In this document: positions 30,721 to 40,028 of the stretch, in pieces | Layout of the letters: each line of letters opens with the position of its first letter | Numbering within the stretch: the stretch's first letter is position 1 | NCBI RefSeq assembly: GCF_030272615.1 | Contig: NC_081412.1 | Coordinates: forward strand, 24,863,860-24,927,859 | Length of the DNA: 64,000 nt | Direction: 5' to 3' | DNA from: Cryptomeria japonica | Lineage: Eukaryota; Streptophyta; Pinopsida; Cupressales; Cupressaceae | Position numbers and translations under genes: made by a program | Notes under the pieces: generated by a model | Database searches by the model: none | Told to the model about the DNA's origin: nothing | The model's input: the letters and a program-made list of their open reading frames with translations, nothing else

Positions 30721-32244
30721 TATAATCGCTGAATCTGTTTTGATTCCAGCTCTTAATCATACGCTGCCTTTTCATAATGAACCATTGTCTTTTCTTATAA
30801 TGAGTCACACCTTTTCAAAACTTAAGACAACCGATGTCTAATTAATTAGTTATAACCTTTTTCATGCTTATTAGTTATTCATAATTCTAAGTGCCACGTT
30901 TCTGATTTTGAATCACTCTCCTTTAATCGCTGTTTATATCTGATTATTCTTATTGCCACGTTTCTGAATATTCCTTAACTTAATAATCACTACCTTTTTA
31001 AATTAAAGCCTTATCACTCTTTTACGTATGATTATTTTGTCTTTTAGTGGGTGGCTCTAAGGAGTTGGGCCCCACAAATATTGTTTTATTCTTCTCTTGT
31101 TTTTTTTTCGTTGCCTTTAGGAAACAAACTCAGCTTTTTAAATAATTTTTGTCTTTTGTGCCTTTGTTCTTTTATTCCAACAGCTGTCCCCCTGTCTCAT
31201 TCTGATTTTGTCTTATGTGGCATTACTTTTTGTCTTATGTGCTGCACACAAAAGCTTTTGTCTTATCTGATATTTTTCTTTAATTGCCAATACAAATCGC
31301 GGCTTTTTCATCGATTCTAATTGTCTTAACTTAGTTTGCTGCCTGCTTTGAATATACTAATCACTGTTATGTCACTGCTTTTGATTTGTGTAAGCACTGC
31401 TATATTAATTATCACATAAATGCTGCTTTAGGTTGCTAAACAGATCACTGTCCATCATTAGTTTATCGCTGCCTTCAATACAAATGCTGATCAAAGATTC
31501 TGTATATTGAAGTCAGCCATCTTGACTCGCCCAGCATCATGAATGATACATAATCACTGCTTTAGGTTGCTTTTAGATTGCTACCTCATCGCTTTAATGG
31601 TACATTGCATTTGCTGATTGCTTCCTTTGTATCATTCTATATGTTTTCATAAGATGGTTACTGCTTGTTTTGGTTACTGCATTTTATACACAAGTCATTG
31701 CTCAATGTCTTGAACTGCTGCATCCTATATTCAAGATGCTGCTCTCCTTATTTGGTTTACATTCGATGTCTTTCATCGTTTCTTGGAAGACTTTAATTGT
31801 TCTCATACATTAAGAATAAACTTAAGCATTGCTGTTCCTCATCTCTTTTATCTTAGACAATTTGATCTTTATTTCTGCTATCATCATTGGCCTTCTTGCT
31901 GTTATAAACCCTGCTGCTGCATTCTTCATATTATATATTGACCCCTTACTTGTAAACATGTTGACATGACAATGAGATCATGCTTTCAAACATGTATTAT
32001 TACTTTGTCAATTATTTCCATTGTCATATACTCTTCACTTTAATGAAATCATCTTTCCACTATTGACATCAACAACTATTGTCTTCTTGCTTTCTTGACA
32101 TCAATGACAACATTTCCAACAATAGACCTCCTTTTATACTTGTCTGCCCGAAAAACAAATTGAATTTCCGAAACATGCCGACACAGGATCAGATTTTCCA
32201 CTCAAATGAAATGACTGTTGTGAGGCCCCAATTTAGGGCTTTAT

Positions 32245-32283
32245 TAGGACCAGGACGTGGTAGCGCCCAATGCCCTGGTCCTA
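32245..32283. repeat. Perfect 10-bp inverted repeat
   Basis: TAGGACCAGG (32245-32254) and CCTGGTCCTA (32274-32283) are exact complements around a 19-base loop containing GTAGCGCC. Its composition recalls the palindromes of solo LTR J (GGGACCAGGGCGA), although no LTR boundary was found here. Confidence 0.6.
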
Positions 32284-34682
32284 AAATGGTCCTGAAAATC
32301 AGGACTCTAGAATGAGGGGGGAGATGAAAAGGTGATGAAAATTTGAGTTTGGAATGCGGTGTGAGCAGAATCAGCACTGTAATCAGGCATCAGAAGCTGG
32401 AACGCCAAAGTGAGGCCTAGGTGAGGACAAAATTGTAAGCAAGTACAATTTATGATGCTACAATAGGCTGTAGGATGAACCAATCTAGCAACATTGGTAA
32501 GCAACTCCTCATACTATTACAAGCACTTTTCACTTTGGTTCCTACCACATGGACATGGTTTCCAACTGGTATGGTCACTTGATTTGAGTGCTACTTTGTG
32601 TCCTTAATGCTTATCCAATCTTGGACTCTTTTCACTCTTCAAATTGCCACCCAATAAATATATGGCAGAAGTTTGGTTGGCTTTTGTCTTGATAAAATGT
32701 GGCACATTTATAGCTTACAATTTTGCATTTTGCCTGAGCTTGTTTTACATTTGGCATTGCCATATTTTGGAGGCCTTTCCATTGGGAATAAGCCAACTGT
32801 TTAATGTGCCAACCTCATGACTGATACTCTTACTTCTAGGCACGAATTTTTTGGGTTTTCACCGTGTTTCGTGAGTGTTTGGCACTGAATTGTGATGCCT
32901 TTGCCATGGCTTTTTAAATATGCACACTTGTCTGATTTTAGTTGTCTTTTTTAGGGTTTGCTTTTGTTGCAGATGACTCCTTTCTGTTGTTTGAATGCTG
33001 AATCTGCTCTATCATTTGATGTGTGTCCTGCTCCTTTGTTGTTCAGCTGATCTTCTATGAACTAAATGTGAGAAACAAGAGACTTGACCTTACGTAAATA
33101 TCATATTTTCTCTTCAAATTAAATCTTGTCGGCCCTGTTCTCTTTAACAGTAGGTTGGCCTTGACAGCAAAAAAAATTGTTATTCTCTATATCAGCTTGC
33201 AGTGATCACCATTACCTTGCAAAAAGCATTAGTTGAAAGAACCAAAGAAACTGATAAAGGATCACGAAAACTGACTTTTATATGGGTACCAACACAAAAA
33301 AGGGGGTACAGCTTTTAATATTAAACTAAATATTATCTTATAGAACTTTCATGGTTGTTTTGTTTATTTATTATTATATTACTATGCATATGTGGTGTTT
33401 TATAACTCAATTCTTATTTTAGGCTCCAAATCTGAATATATGTATGACTTATTTCTCCTTTTTTTGGTACAAACGAGCCCAGAACAAAACTAGCTCCCTC
33501 AAAAAAATGCCATATCCAGTATCAAATCCCTGTACCTGAACCCAAACCAGCATCACTGTAGTAAAAGTACAAACAATAGTTCCAAAGGAATAACCAATAT
33601 AAAACAATGGTATTTCTATGAGTTATGCATATTAAGTTTTAACCTACAATTTAAAATAGCTTTCCTTAATTGAAAAAATGTATCAAGAGACTTTAACAGC
33701 CACAATTTTACACATAAAATATGGAAAGAAAAAAGTATTGAATCCTCCTAACTCATTTTATATAATATGGTCTACCTTAACTAAAACATAATACACCTTT
33801 ACGAGAGAGTACACCAAGAGAAGGAGAGTACCCGTCTTTCCCAATATGGTAGGAAGCAAACAAAATCATAAACTGGGCCAAGAGTGGGTAGCAAGGCAAC
33901 ATTTAAAGAAAAAAAGGTAATTATTGCTGTCATAGGCCTTGTGTGTGGCATTCTCCTCTTGGAATCTATCCCACTTTATCTTTCTCTTTAACTTGTAAAT
34001 AAATAATGCTGCTGTAATATTCAAAAGTCCACCAGAACTGCATAACATTAGGACATTTGTTAGTCTCTTACGCCCAAAGAAGAACAAGCCATAATAAAGC
34101 ATGCCTTGAGTTCCAAAATCATATCATATCCAAAATTACAATATTGCAATTCTATGTGACTTTTTACATTCAATGCATTGCCTTTGATGCTATATCACAA
34201 AGGCATGTGTTGCTACAAAAATAAAATGTATGGTAAATCACATTTTACATCAAAAAAGAAATTTTAGGTAGTCATAAAATCAAATGACATCATAAAAAGA
34301 AATCTGACACACTGTGAGGGACCATACATCTAAATGATGAGGGGCATGAATGAACCCATAAAATTTTAAAGAAATCAAACTTCATTATCTTGAATTTGAA
34401 CCTATATTACTCAAAAACACTTTTAAGTACACCAAACTGAAGCACAGTTTAAATCCATCTTAAGGCTTAGACAGCTCCAATCTGATCAGGACAGATCACT
34501 AAGAGTCAAGGCTTAGTTCTATTATAAGTCTGTTTAGGGTCTTAAAGGATTAGACATCCTCTAACATACATTCGTGACAACAAAAAATTCCTTTGACCAA
34601 TTTGTTGTATATGTACATACTTTCGATATGTTTATACTTCCTATATAGTTATATTGTAGAACACAGATGTACTACTGAGACA

Positions 34683-34705
34683 GGGGGGTGGGGGGGAGGG
34701 GGCGG
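34683..34705 (+). other. G-run with quadruplex potential
   Basis: Three G runs of 6, 7 and 5 bases are separated by single T and A, followed by CGG. It could fold as a G-quadruplex. It may also be a decayed polypurine tract, since 'gaatgtgaatcag' and other repeat-like sequence follows. Confidence 0.4.
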
Positions 34706-34831
34706 AATGTGAATCAGTAGTACAAAAACTTTTGGCTTTTAACAACTATAATCTGAAAATTGAAATTACGTGGAAACCCAATGTGGGAAAACCACGGTGA
34801 GAAATTCTTTACAACCTTTAAGGGCACCAAC

Positions 34832-35112
34832 TGAAAGATCCCTGATGGATCTCCTTGCTGATCTGCTGTAGTTTTTAAATTAATAAACTATATCTTCCTG
34901 TAATTCCTGTGATGGTTTTAGAGAATAGACAGAAGTTGCAGAAGGTTTGTTTCTTTTTGTGTTTTTTGATAGTTTTCAAACAAGTAATGAATAATGAACA
35001 ATAAACATGAAAGGAGACTGAAAATAAATAAGAACATACAGCCAAATTCAAAATTGCTACAAGCTGTACAAGACAGATTTCTGATTTGTAAAACCAAATA
35101 ATAATTCCAATT
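34832..35112 (-). repeat. 3' LTR of element C, part 1
   Basis: It aligns with 50290-50570 with four substitutions. It is interrupted at 35112 by element B. The last five bases caatt are the B target duplication, and the uninterrupted copy reads caatg at 50567-50571. Confidence 0.9.
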
Positions 35113-35388
35113 TGTTTACCTCACTGGGTAAACAGGAAGAATACAGAAATCGAACAGTAATGCACAATGCAAATACAAAAGAAGTACCAGAATAATCTTT
35201 CCATTAATGTCAAAGGATGTTCATATTATATCTGTGTACATATTACATGTCCTCCAACACCCGGAGGTGGTACAATATATGACAGCCAAAGGGGTGCGAC
35301 ACAACCGTCGCGACTCCAACTACCTACCCGTCGGCTACTTAACTATTGATAATTAACATTACTAACTATACACTTTTTCCCGATAACA
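35113..35388 (-). repeat. 3' LTR of element B
   Basis: This 276-bp LTR starts TGTTTACCTC and ends CGATAACA. It contains 'cacaaccgtcgcgactcc', related to the core of the A and G LTRs. Confidence 0.9.
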
Positions 35389-35392
35389 TCAT

Positions 35393-35423
35393 CCCCCCCA
35401 AAAAAGAAGTCGTCTCCGACGAC
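35393..35423 (-). promoter_or_regulatory. Polypurine tract and stem-loop of B
   Basis: On the minus strand GTCGTC-GGA-GACGAC (plus 35409-35423) is a perfect 6-bp stem with a 3-base loop. It is followed by the purine tract TTCTTTTTTGGGGGGG (plus 35393-35408) and the LTR. Confidence 0.75.
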
Positions 35424-35472
35424 GAACAACAAAATGGAGACAATGTAATATAAATATACAACCAAGATAAAG

Positions 35473-38007
35473 TCAAGGAGGGGGCTGAGGAAGCGTCCCT
35501 GAAGTCGAAGGGTGAGATGCGGGTGTTTGGGCCGCTAGGCGGGCACGGAGCTCATAGACCTGCTGGGTGCGTGCTGCCACATCCCGCTCTGCCAGCAACA
35601 CCTTCTCTGAGGCCGTCTTCACCATAAGCGCAGCCTCCAGTAGCTCCTTCTCCTTGGTATCGGCGGACTCTGTCATGCGAACCAACTGAGCCTGAGCAAC
35701 ATCTAACTCCTGCTGGACGAGACTCCGCGCACTCTGCTCCTCCGAAAGACAGGTGTCCACCGCAACCTTCTCTGCGCGGGCTGTCTCAAGCTGTGCTACC
35801 AACTCTGATCTCTCGGCTGCCCACGAGGCTTGTTGTCTGGCCATGTCCTGCTCTAACTCAACTCGAGCAGCCTCGTGAACCGCAGACTCATGCTGCGTCT
35901 GGCGTAAGGCGTAGTAGGCCTCCCTGTAAACCTGCTCAATCTCTCGGACGAGAGTCGTCACCCTACTCTCCACGACGGGCTGAGGCACACTCCAAGCCTC
36001 CAACATCGCATCCGTCTGGATAACTGGCCACCCTCGTGCCTCAAAACATGTAGTGAAAGCTGCGGGACAGTCGTCTCGCATAAACTGGAGGACCTGCTCT
36101 AATTCCTCCACAACCTGCTGCAGAGCTCGTGTCTGAGCCGCGGCCACCACTCGCCGACCCCTCGTCACCATATCTGCCAAGTAAACCTCAATATCCTCCC
36201 CATCCAGCCCCGATGTAGGTACAGGAAACCCACGTGGTAACTCAAAAGTCTCCTCAGGGACCACAGCTGCGGCCTCCTGCTGGCACAATGGTGTCTCCCT
36301 CGCCCCCTCAAGTATAGCAATCGCCTGCTCTGGCCCCGTAGGAACACCCTCTCCAGTCACTTGTCCCTCTGCTGGTGCCTGCGTCTCCGCCGAGGAATCC
36401 TCCAGATCCACCACCTCAGTGGGAGGCTCTCGCCGAGGTGAGAATACAGCTACTCCTACGGGTGGCATCACTTTCATCTGGAATCTTCGAGTCAGCCAAC
36501 TCCCCATAGCCGCCACCGATGGAGCTGCACTCAACACCTCCGACCCTCTCTCCCCCTTGGAAACATGTCCTGCGATGGGCTCCTCCAACAAGGAGGCAGC
36601 AACCGTCACCACTGCCTCGGACCCCACAACGTCCAGTCGCACCTGAGGCTCTGTCTCAACCATCTCCTCTGCCACGCCTCCCTGCGGTGGACTACACGAC
36701 TCCGCCCTGCTGTCAGTACATGCCTCTGCAGGAGTCAGTCCCGTGGCTGGTGCACGAGCCTGCTGCGGTGGTATGGCGGAAGGTGATGCGGCCGGCTGCA
36801 TGGGCCCGAGTGTAACGGGCGTGCGGCTCTGCCCAAATGCCGGAATCGAAGTACTACCCGCCGATGACCCCACAAGTGTGCCAAGTGGGAGTGTGGGTGG
36901 TGCAAACAACACTCGCTCTCCGGCGGGCGCCATCCTCCCCTCGTCTGTGGCCCGACTACTACTGCCATCCTCATCCTCCGAGTCCTCTGCACTGCTAGAA
37001 GTTTCTCGCCCACTATCAGGTTCTGCTGAGGTGGTCTCTAATATCCTTTTCCGCTTCGCGGAAGAGTGGCCAATGTCAAGGTGTCGCCAAGGCATGATAG
37101 GAGGCTCACCGTCTGCTAATGATTTCTGTGGCTGTATCTCCAATTTTGCCTCCGGTACTACTTCTCGCGTGGCCTCCAGAAACAATCCGATGGCATAGTG
37201 GGGCATGTAAAACGTGCGATGCTCCATCATCAAGAACTCGCACATCCGCTCTGATAACAAAGTAGCCCAATCATACACAACGCCATTCAGAAGTCCATTC
37301 ATCAATATGATCTGCGGGAGAGCGATGTCCGATGCCCTACCAGACCCTATCAACCTGCTCTTGATGACGTCCATTATGCATCGCCAATGGCCCTCTGCGA
37401 CAAAGGACCTACGCATCCCACGGCTCTTCGTGGCATCAACAATGCTCTCTAATTCTGCTATGGTTAAGTCTCGGGATACTCGTTTAATCCAATGTTCTTT
37501 TTCCTCCCGTGTCATCTTCTTAGCTTTCAATTCCACCTTCTTGCCATGTACTCCTGGAATGCCAAACACTCTCGTAAAATCTGCAGGTTTGAAGGATACC
37601 GTGATATCCCTCCCCAGGTATTCAAAAGTACTCGTCCGTGAATGGCGATCAAAGGTATCAACCATGAATCGTAATGCTCCCTCATACTCACGGACAGCGA
37701 ATACAGGCATTCGGACGGCCCACTCCACTCCTGCTTTCCGAAGGCTCTTCTTCACCAAATCATCATCTGGTGTATCCTGCCACCACTTCCTGCATTCGGA
37801 CCCATTCAATCCCTCAAAGGTGATCTGCTGTGGGGTCAATGCGTTCTTCCCTCGTGCGGTATGCTGCTGTGGTGCCTTTCTCTTCTGCCTGGCGTGCATT
37901 GTGTTACCGGCTATGCGAACACCCGAAGGAAGAACTCGCGTATCCTTATTCATGTGGCTGCCCTCCTGCAACCATTTTTTCCAATTCCTCTTTCCTGCAG
38001 ACTCCAT
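35473..38007 (-). CDS. aORF of element B: intact 844-codon protein of unknown function
   Basis: The frame is open from MESAGKRNWKK (start shared with A) to the TAG. Residues 1-60 are basic. Residues 60-295 look globular, with FEGLNGSECRKWWQDTP, FTRVFGIPGVHGKK, HWRCIMDVIKSRL and FYMPHYAIGLFLEA. The style recalls plant mobile-element domains found in Athila-type ORF1 and PMD proteins, but I cannot assign it. AKRKR at 317-321 is a possible nuclear signal. Residues 322-356 are Ser/Asp/Glu-rich, and 357-640 Pro/Ala-rich and probably disordered. Residues 675-828 form a long heptad-like coiled coil, ending in a Pro-rich tail. There is no signal peptide or membrane segment. It lies downstream of integrase in the sense direction. 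Homologues are in A, F and G. Confidence 0.85.
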   Translation of the reverse strand: MESAGKRNWKKWLQEGSHMNKDTRVLPSGVRIAGNTMHARQKRKAPQQHTARGKNALTPQQITFEGLNGSECRKWWQDTPDDDLVKKSLRKAGVEWAVRMPVFAVREYEGALRFMVDTFDRHSRTSTFEYLGRDITVSFKPADFTRVFGIPGVHGKKVELKAKKMTREEKEHWIKRVSRDLTIAELESIVDATKSRGMRRSFVAEGHWRCIMDVIKSRLIGSGRASDIALPQIILMNGLLNGVVYDWATLLSERMCEFLMMEHRTFYMPHYAIGLFLEATREVVPEAKLEIQPQKSLADGEPPIMPWRHLDIGHSSAKRKRILETTSAEPDSGRETSSSAEDSEDEDGSSSRATDEGRMAPAGERVLFAPPTLPLGTLVGSSAGSTSIPAFGQSRTPVTLGPMQPAASPSAIPPQQARAPATGLTPAEACTDSRAESCSPPQGGVAEEMVETEPQVRLDVVGSEAVVTVAASLLEEPIAGHVSKGERGSEVLSAAPSVAAMGSWLTRRFQMKVMPPVGVAVFSPRREPPTEVVDLEDSSAETQAPAEGQVTGEGVPTGPEQAIAILEGARETPLCQQEAAAVVPEETFELPRGFPVPTSGLDGEDIEVYLADMVTRGRRVVAAAQTRALQQVVEELEQVLQFMRDDCPAAFTTCFEARGWPVIQTDAMLEAWSVPQPVVESRVTTLVREIEQVYREAYYALRQTQHESAVHEAARVELEQDMARQQASWAAERSELVAQLETARAEKVAVDTCLSEEQSARSLVQQELDVAQAQLVRMTESADTKEKELLEAALMVKTASEKVLLAERDVAARTQQVYELRARLAAQTPASHPSTSGTLPQPPP

Positions 38008-38137
38008 TAGTTTCCTGTAACTGATTCTTGATTTTACCTGTAGCGGTGAAAAAAAAAGCGGCTAACTGCCTCCGAGCAGCTAAGACTGTGCGGGGGTGAT
38101 GTACCTGTGTGTGGTGCGTTTTGACCGCACGGTGTTT

Positions 38138-38262
38138 GCACAAAATTCTATTTCCAAAATAACACAAATATCTACGGTAGTCAGTCCATTTCCATCAGCC
38201 GGCCGGTGGGGGCGAGAAGTATGGGATATGTCCGGTGTTTATTCCATCAATCACCCGGATCT
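38138..38262 (+). pseudogene. nad9: Mitochondrial nad9 fragment 1, captured in element B
   Basis: The plus-strand translation includes ISTVVSPFPSAGRWGREVWD and MSGVYSINHPDL, matching subunit 9 of plant mitochondrial complex I (NADH dehydrogenase) almost throughout. Differences from the usual protein are mostly of the type explained by unedited C: Pro for Leu (cca), Arg for Trp (cgg) and Ser for Phe (tcc) twice. It lies antisense to element B between aORF and minisatellite. The fragment has no start or stop of its own and is not functional. Confidence 0.88.
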
Positions 38263-38551
38263 AGGCATTTGGAACTTTATTCTGATTTTCCTCGAATTGC
38301 TACACACACGGGTCCTGTTGGGAGAAAATCTGAAAGTACTCAGTGCGGCGCCTTCACTATTTCAACCCTCCTCCTCAAAGACCCGCATTTAATTGATTGC
38401 ATACTATATAATTGAATGAATTCTTTTCAATTTCTTGGAATCAAGGATATATTTAGAGAGGAAAGAAAAGATATGAAAGATAATTAGGATCAGGCTGATG
38501 TCCTTTTCAACTGTCAGGATTCCATAACAGGCATATGTTTTCTCCCCCCGT
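38263..38551. other. Unidentified sequence between the two nad9 fragments
   Basis: About 290 bases replace the roughly 20 codons expected between fragments 1 and 2. The stretch is AT-rich with no clear coding frame. It ends 'ttttctccccccgta' directly before fragment 2. It may be other captured or rearranged mitochondrial DNA, or an insertion; I cannot tell. Confidence 0.45.
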
Positions 38552-38685
38552 AGTGGATATGTGGAAGTACGCTACGATGATCCAGAGAAACGTGTGCTTT
38601 CTGAACCAATTGGGATGAGCCAAGAATCCCGCAATTTCGATTTCGCTAGTCCTTGGGAACAAATGGCGCGTAGTGATGAAGCTGA
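38552..38685 (+). pseudogene. nad9: Mitochondrial nad9 fragment 2, captured in element B
   Basis: The translation [31 protein letters not shown] and ASPWEQ matches the C-terminus of plant Nad9. QESR stands where QEFR is usual, again a tcc that editing would turn into a Phe codon. It continues as MARSDEA near the expected end of the protein, but no stop follows and the frame runs on into the minisatellite. Confidence 0.9.
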
Positions 38686-38699
38686 AGTCGCCTTTCCTT

Positions 38700-39245
38700 G
38701 CTTCCACCGCACGGTAGCTTCCTTCTTCCTTCCCTTCGGCTGCTTTTGTTTTCCCTTCGGTGGTTCCCTTACCGCGTGGTGGCATGGTGGTGCGGGGTTC
38801 GGCGGCTGTGTTCCTTCCCTTCGGTATGTGCGGCGTTGTGATAGAAACCTCTTCGGTGGCCAGCCTTTATATTCCCGCAGCCTTCGGCGGCTTCCACCGC
38901 ACGGTGGCTCCCACCGTCGGTGGTCCCACCGTTGGTGGCTTCCACCTTCGGTGGTACCCACCGTTTGTGGTGCCACCGAACAGCCACTTCCGGTAGTCTT
39001 TCTCCTGCTTGAACCCGCCCACTCTTCTTCGAAGTCGATTCGATTTGCTCGGCCCCCCTACCATCCACCGTATGGTGGTCGTTTTTCTTTTTTTTCTTTT
39101 CCATTTTTTTCCATTTTTTCTTTTATATATACTTTTTTTTTTTTTTTAATTTTCGTATATATATATATATATTTTTTTTTTTCCATTTTATATATATATA
39201 TATATATATTTTCAAATTTTCTAATAATTTTTTTTTCATTTTCTT
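38700..39245. repeat. Palindromic minisatellite and T/AT-rich tract of element B
   Basis: CCACCG/CGGTGG-type units occur at 38704-38717, 38893-38990 and 39065-39078 (for example CCACCGCACGGTGG, CCACCGTCGGTGG, CCACCGTATGGTGG). T-runs and (TA)n microsatellites follow at 39157-39210. The block lies directly after the integrase end, as in A and L. Confidence 0.8.
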
Positions 39246-39248
39246 TCA

Positions 39249-40028
39249 TTATCTGACTGCGACTGCGCGCCTTTCATTATCTGACTGCGACTGCGCGCCT
39301 CCTGTCGGGCTGCTCCTGCGCGCCTCCAGCCTCTGGTGATACACTTTCAGTTTTGACCCGTTGACGCCCTCTGGAATTTCCTGTCCGTCGAGGGTCGAGA
39401 GCTTGACCGATCCATTCGCTGCGACCTCTCGGACCCTGTAAGGACCTAGCCACTTCACTCTGAACTTGCCGGGCTTAATCTCGTTCCGTCCGTTATACTT
39501 TAGGACTAATTGGCCCGGCGTGAACCTCGCCCGCCGAATGTGTTGGTCATGCCAATATTCCCTGCGTTGCTGGGCCACGTCTGTCACCCATTGTGCCATC
39601 GTCCGTCTTTCATCCAATTTATTTAGGGCGTATAGTCTCTCTCGAAGGCTTTCCATGTCGCCTAGCCTGTTGTCAATAGCGATTCTGAGACTTGGCACCA
39701 TGAATTCCACTGGTACCACAGCCTCCTGGCCGTACATCAATTGGAAAGGTGTCTGCCCGGTGGTTACTTTGTAAGTTGTTCGGTACGCCCAAAGTACCGA
39801 CGGCAGACGCTCCTCCCAATCTTCTTTTTCAACCCCACAGGACTTATAAATTACCGACACCATGATTTTGTTGGTCGCCTCAGCCTGACCGTTTGCCCTG
39901 GGATAGTACGGACTTGATAGGGAATGAAAAATTTTGAACTCGGTTGTCAGTAGTCGAATAATATGATTTACAAAGTGCCCCCCTCTATCACTTGTCAGTT
40001 GAATAGGTATTCCATACCGGGTGATAAT
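39249..40028 (-). pseudogene. Integrase C-terminal part, element B
   Basis: The frame continues directly after the TAG at 40029-40031. It holds the second catalytic Asp in TSDRGG and the Glu in GQAEATNK, then SCGVEKEDWEERLPSVLWAY, the FTPGQLVLKYNGRNEIKPGK segment and VNGSKLKVYHQRLEARR near the end. There is no chromodomain. It is intact apart from its separation by the stop codon. Confidence 0.9.

Larger units (their letters stand above)
30721..34826. other. Non-coding host or old repeat sequence
   Basis: From 30721 to about 32000 the words ATCGCTG, CACTGCTT and relatives recur every 40-80 bases, which looks like a decayed repeat. An inverted repeat lies at 32245-32283. A G-rich run at 34683-34705 is followed by 'acccaatgtgggaaaaccac', a phrase I associate with plant dispersed repeats. 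Two open frames (31051-31320 plus and 33866-34102 minus) have no homologue I recognise. The stretch ends at the target duplication of element C. Confidence 0.5.

Noticed and set aside
33866-34102. Minus-strand ORF of 78 codons with one hydrophobic stretch
   Set aside because: It reads like a possible membrane exon, but I recognise no family and see no neighbouring exon or clear splice sites.
35473-38007. aORF as an envelope protein
   Set aside because: No signal peptide or membrane segment is visible, and the C-terminus is a coiled coil with a Pro-rich tail.
37214-38020. Plus-strand ORF of 268 codons
   Set aside because: It is the antisense shadow of the intact aORF of B, with low-complexity composition. 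An antisense extra ORF is known in some Tat elements, but this frame is broken in A.
38561-39256. Plus-strand ORF of 231 codons as a gene
   Set aside because: Its start is the nad9 fragment, and the rest reads through the minisatellite and a T/AT-rich tract.
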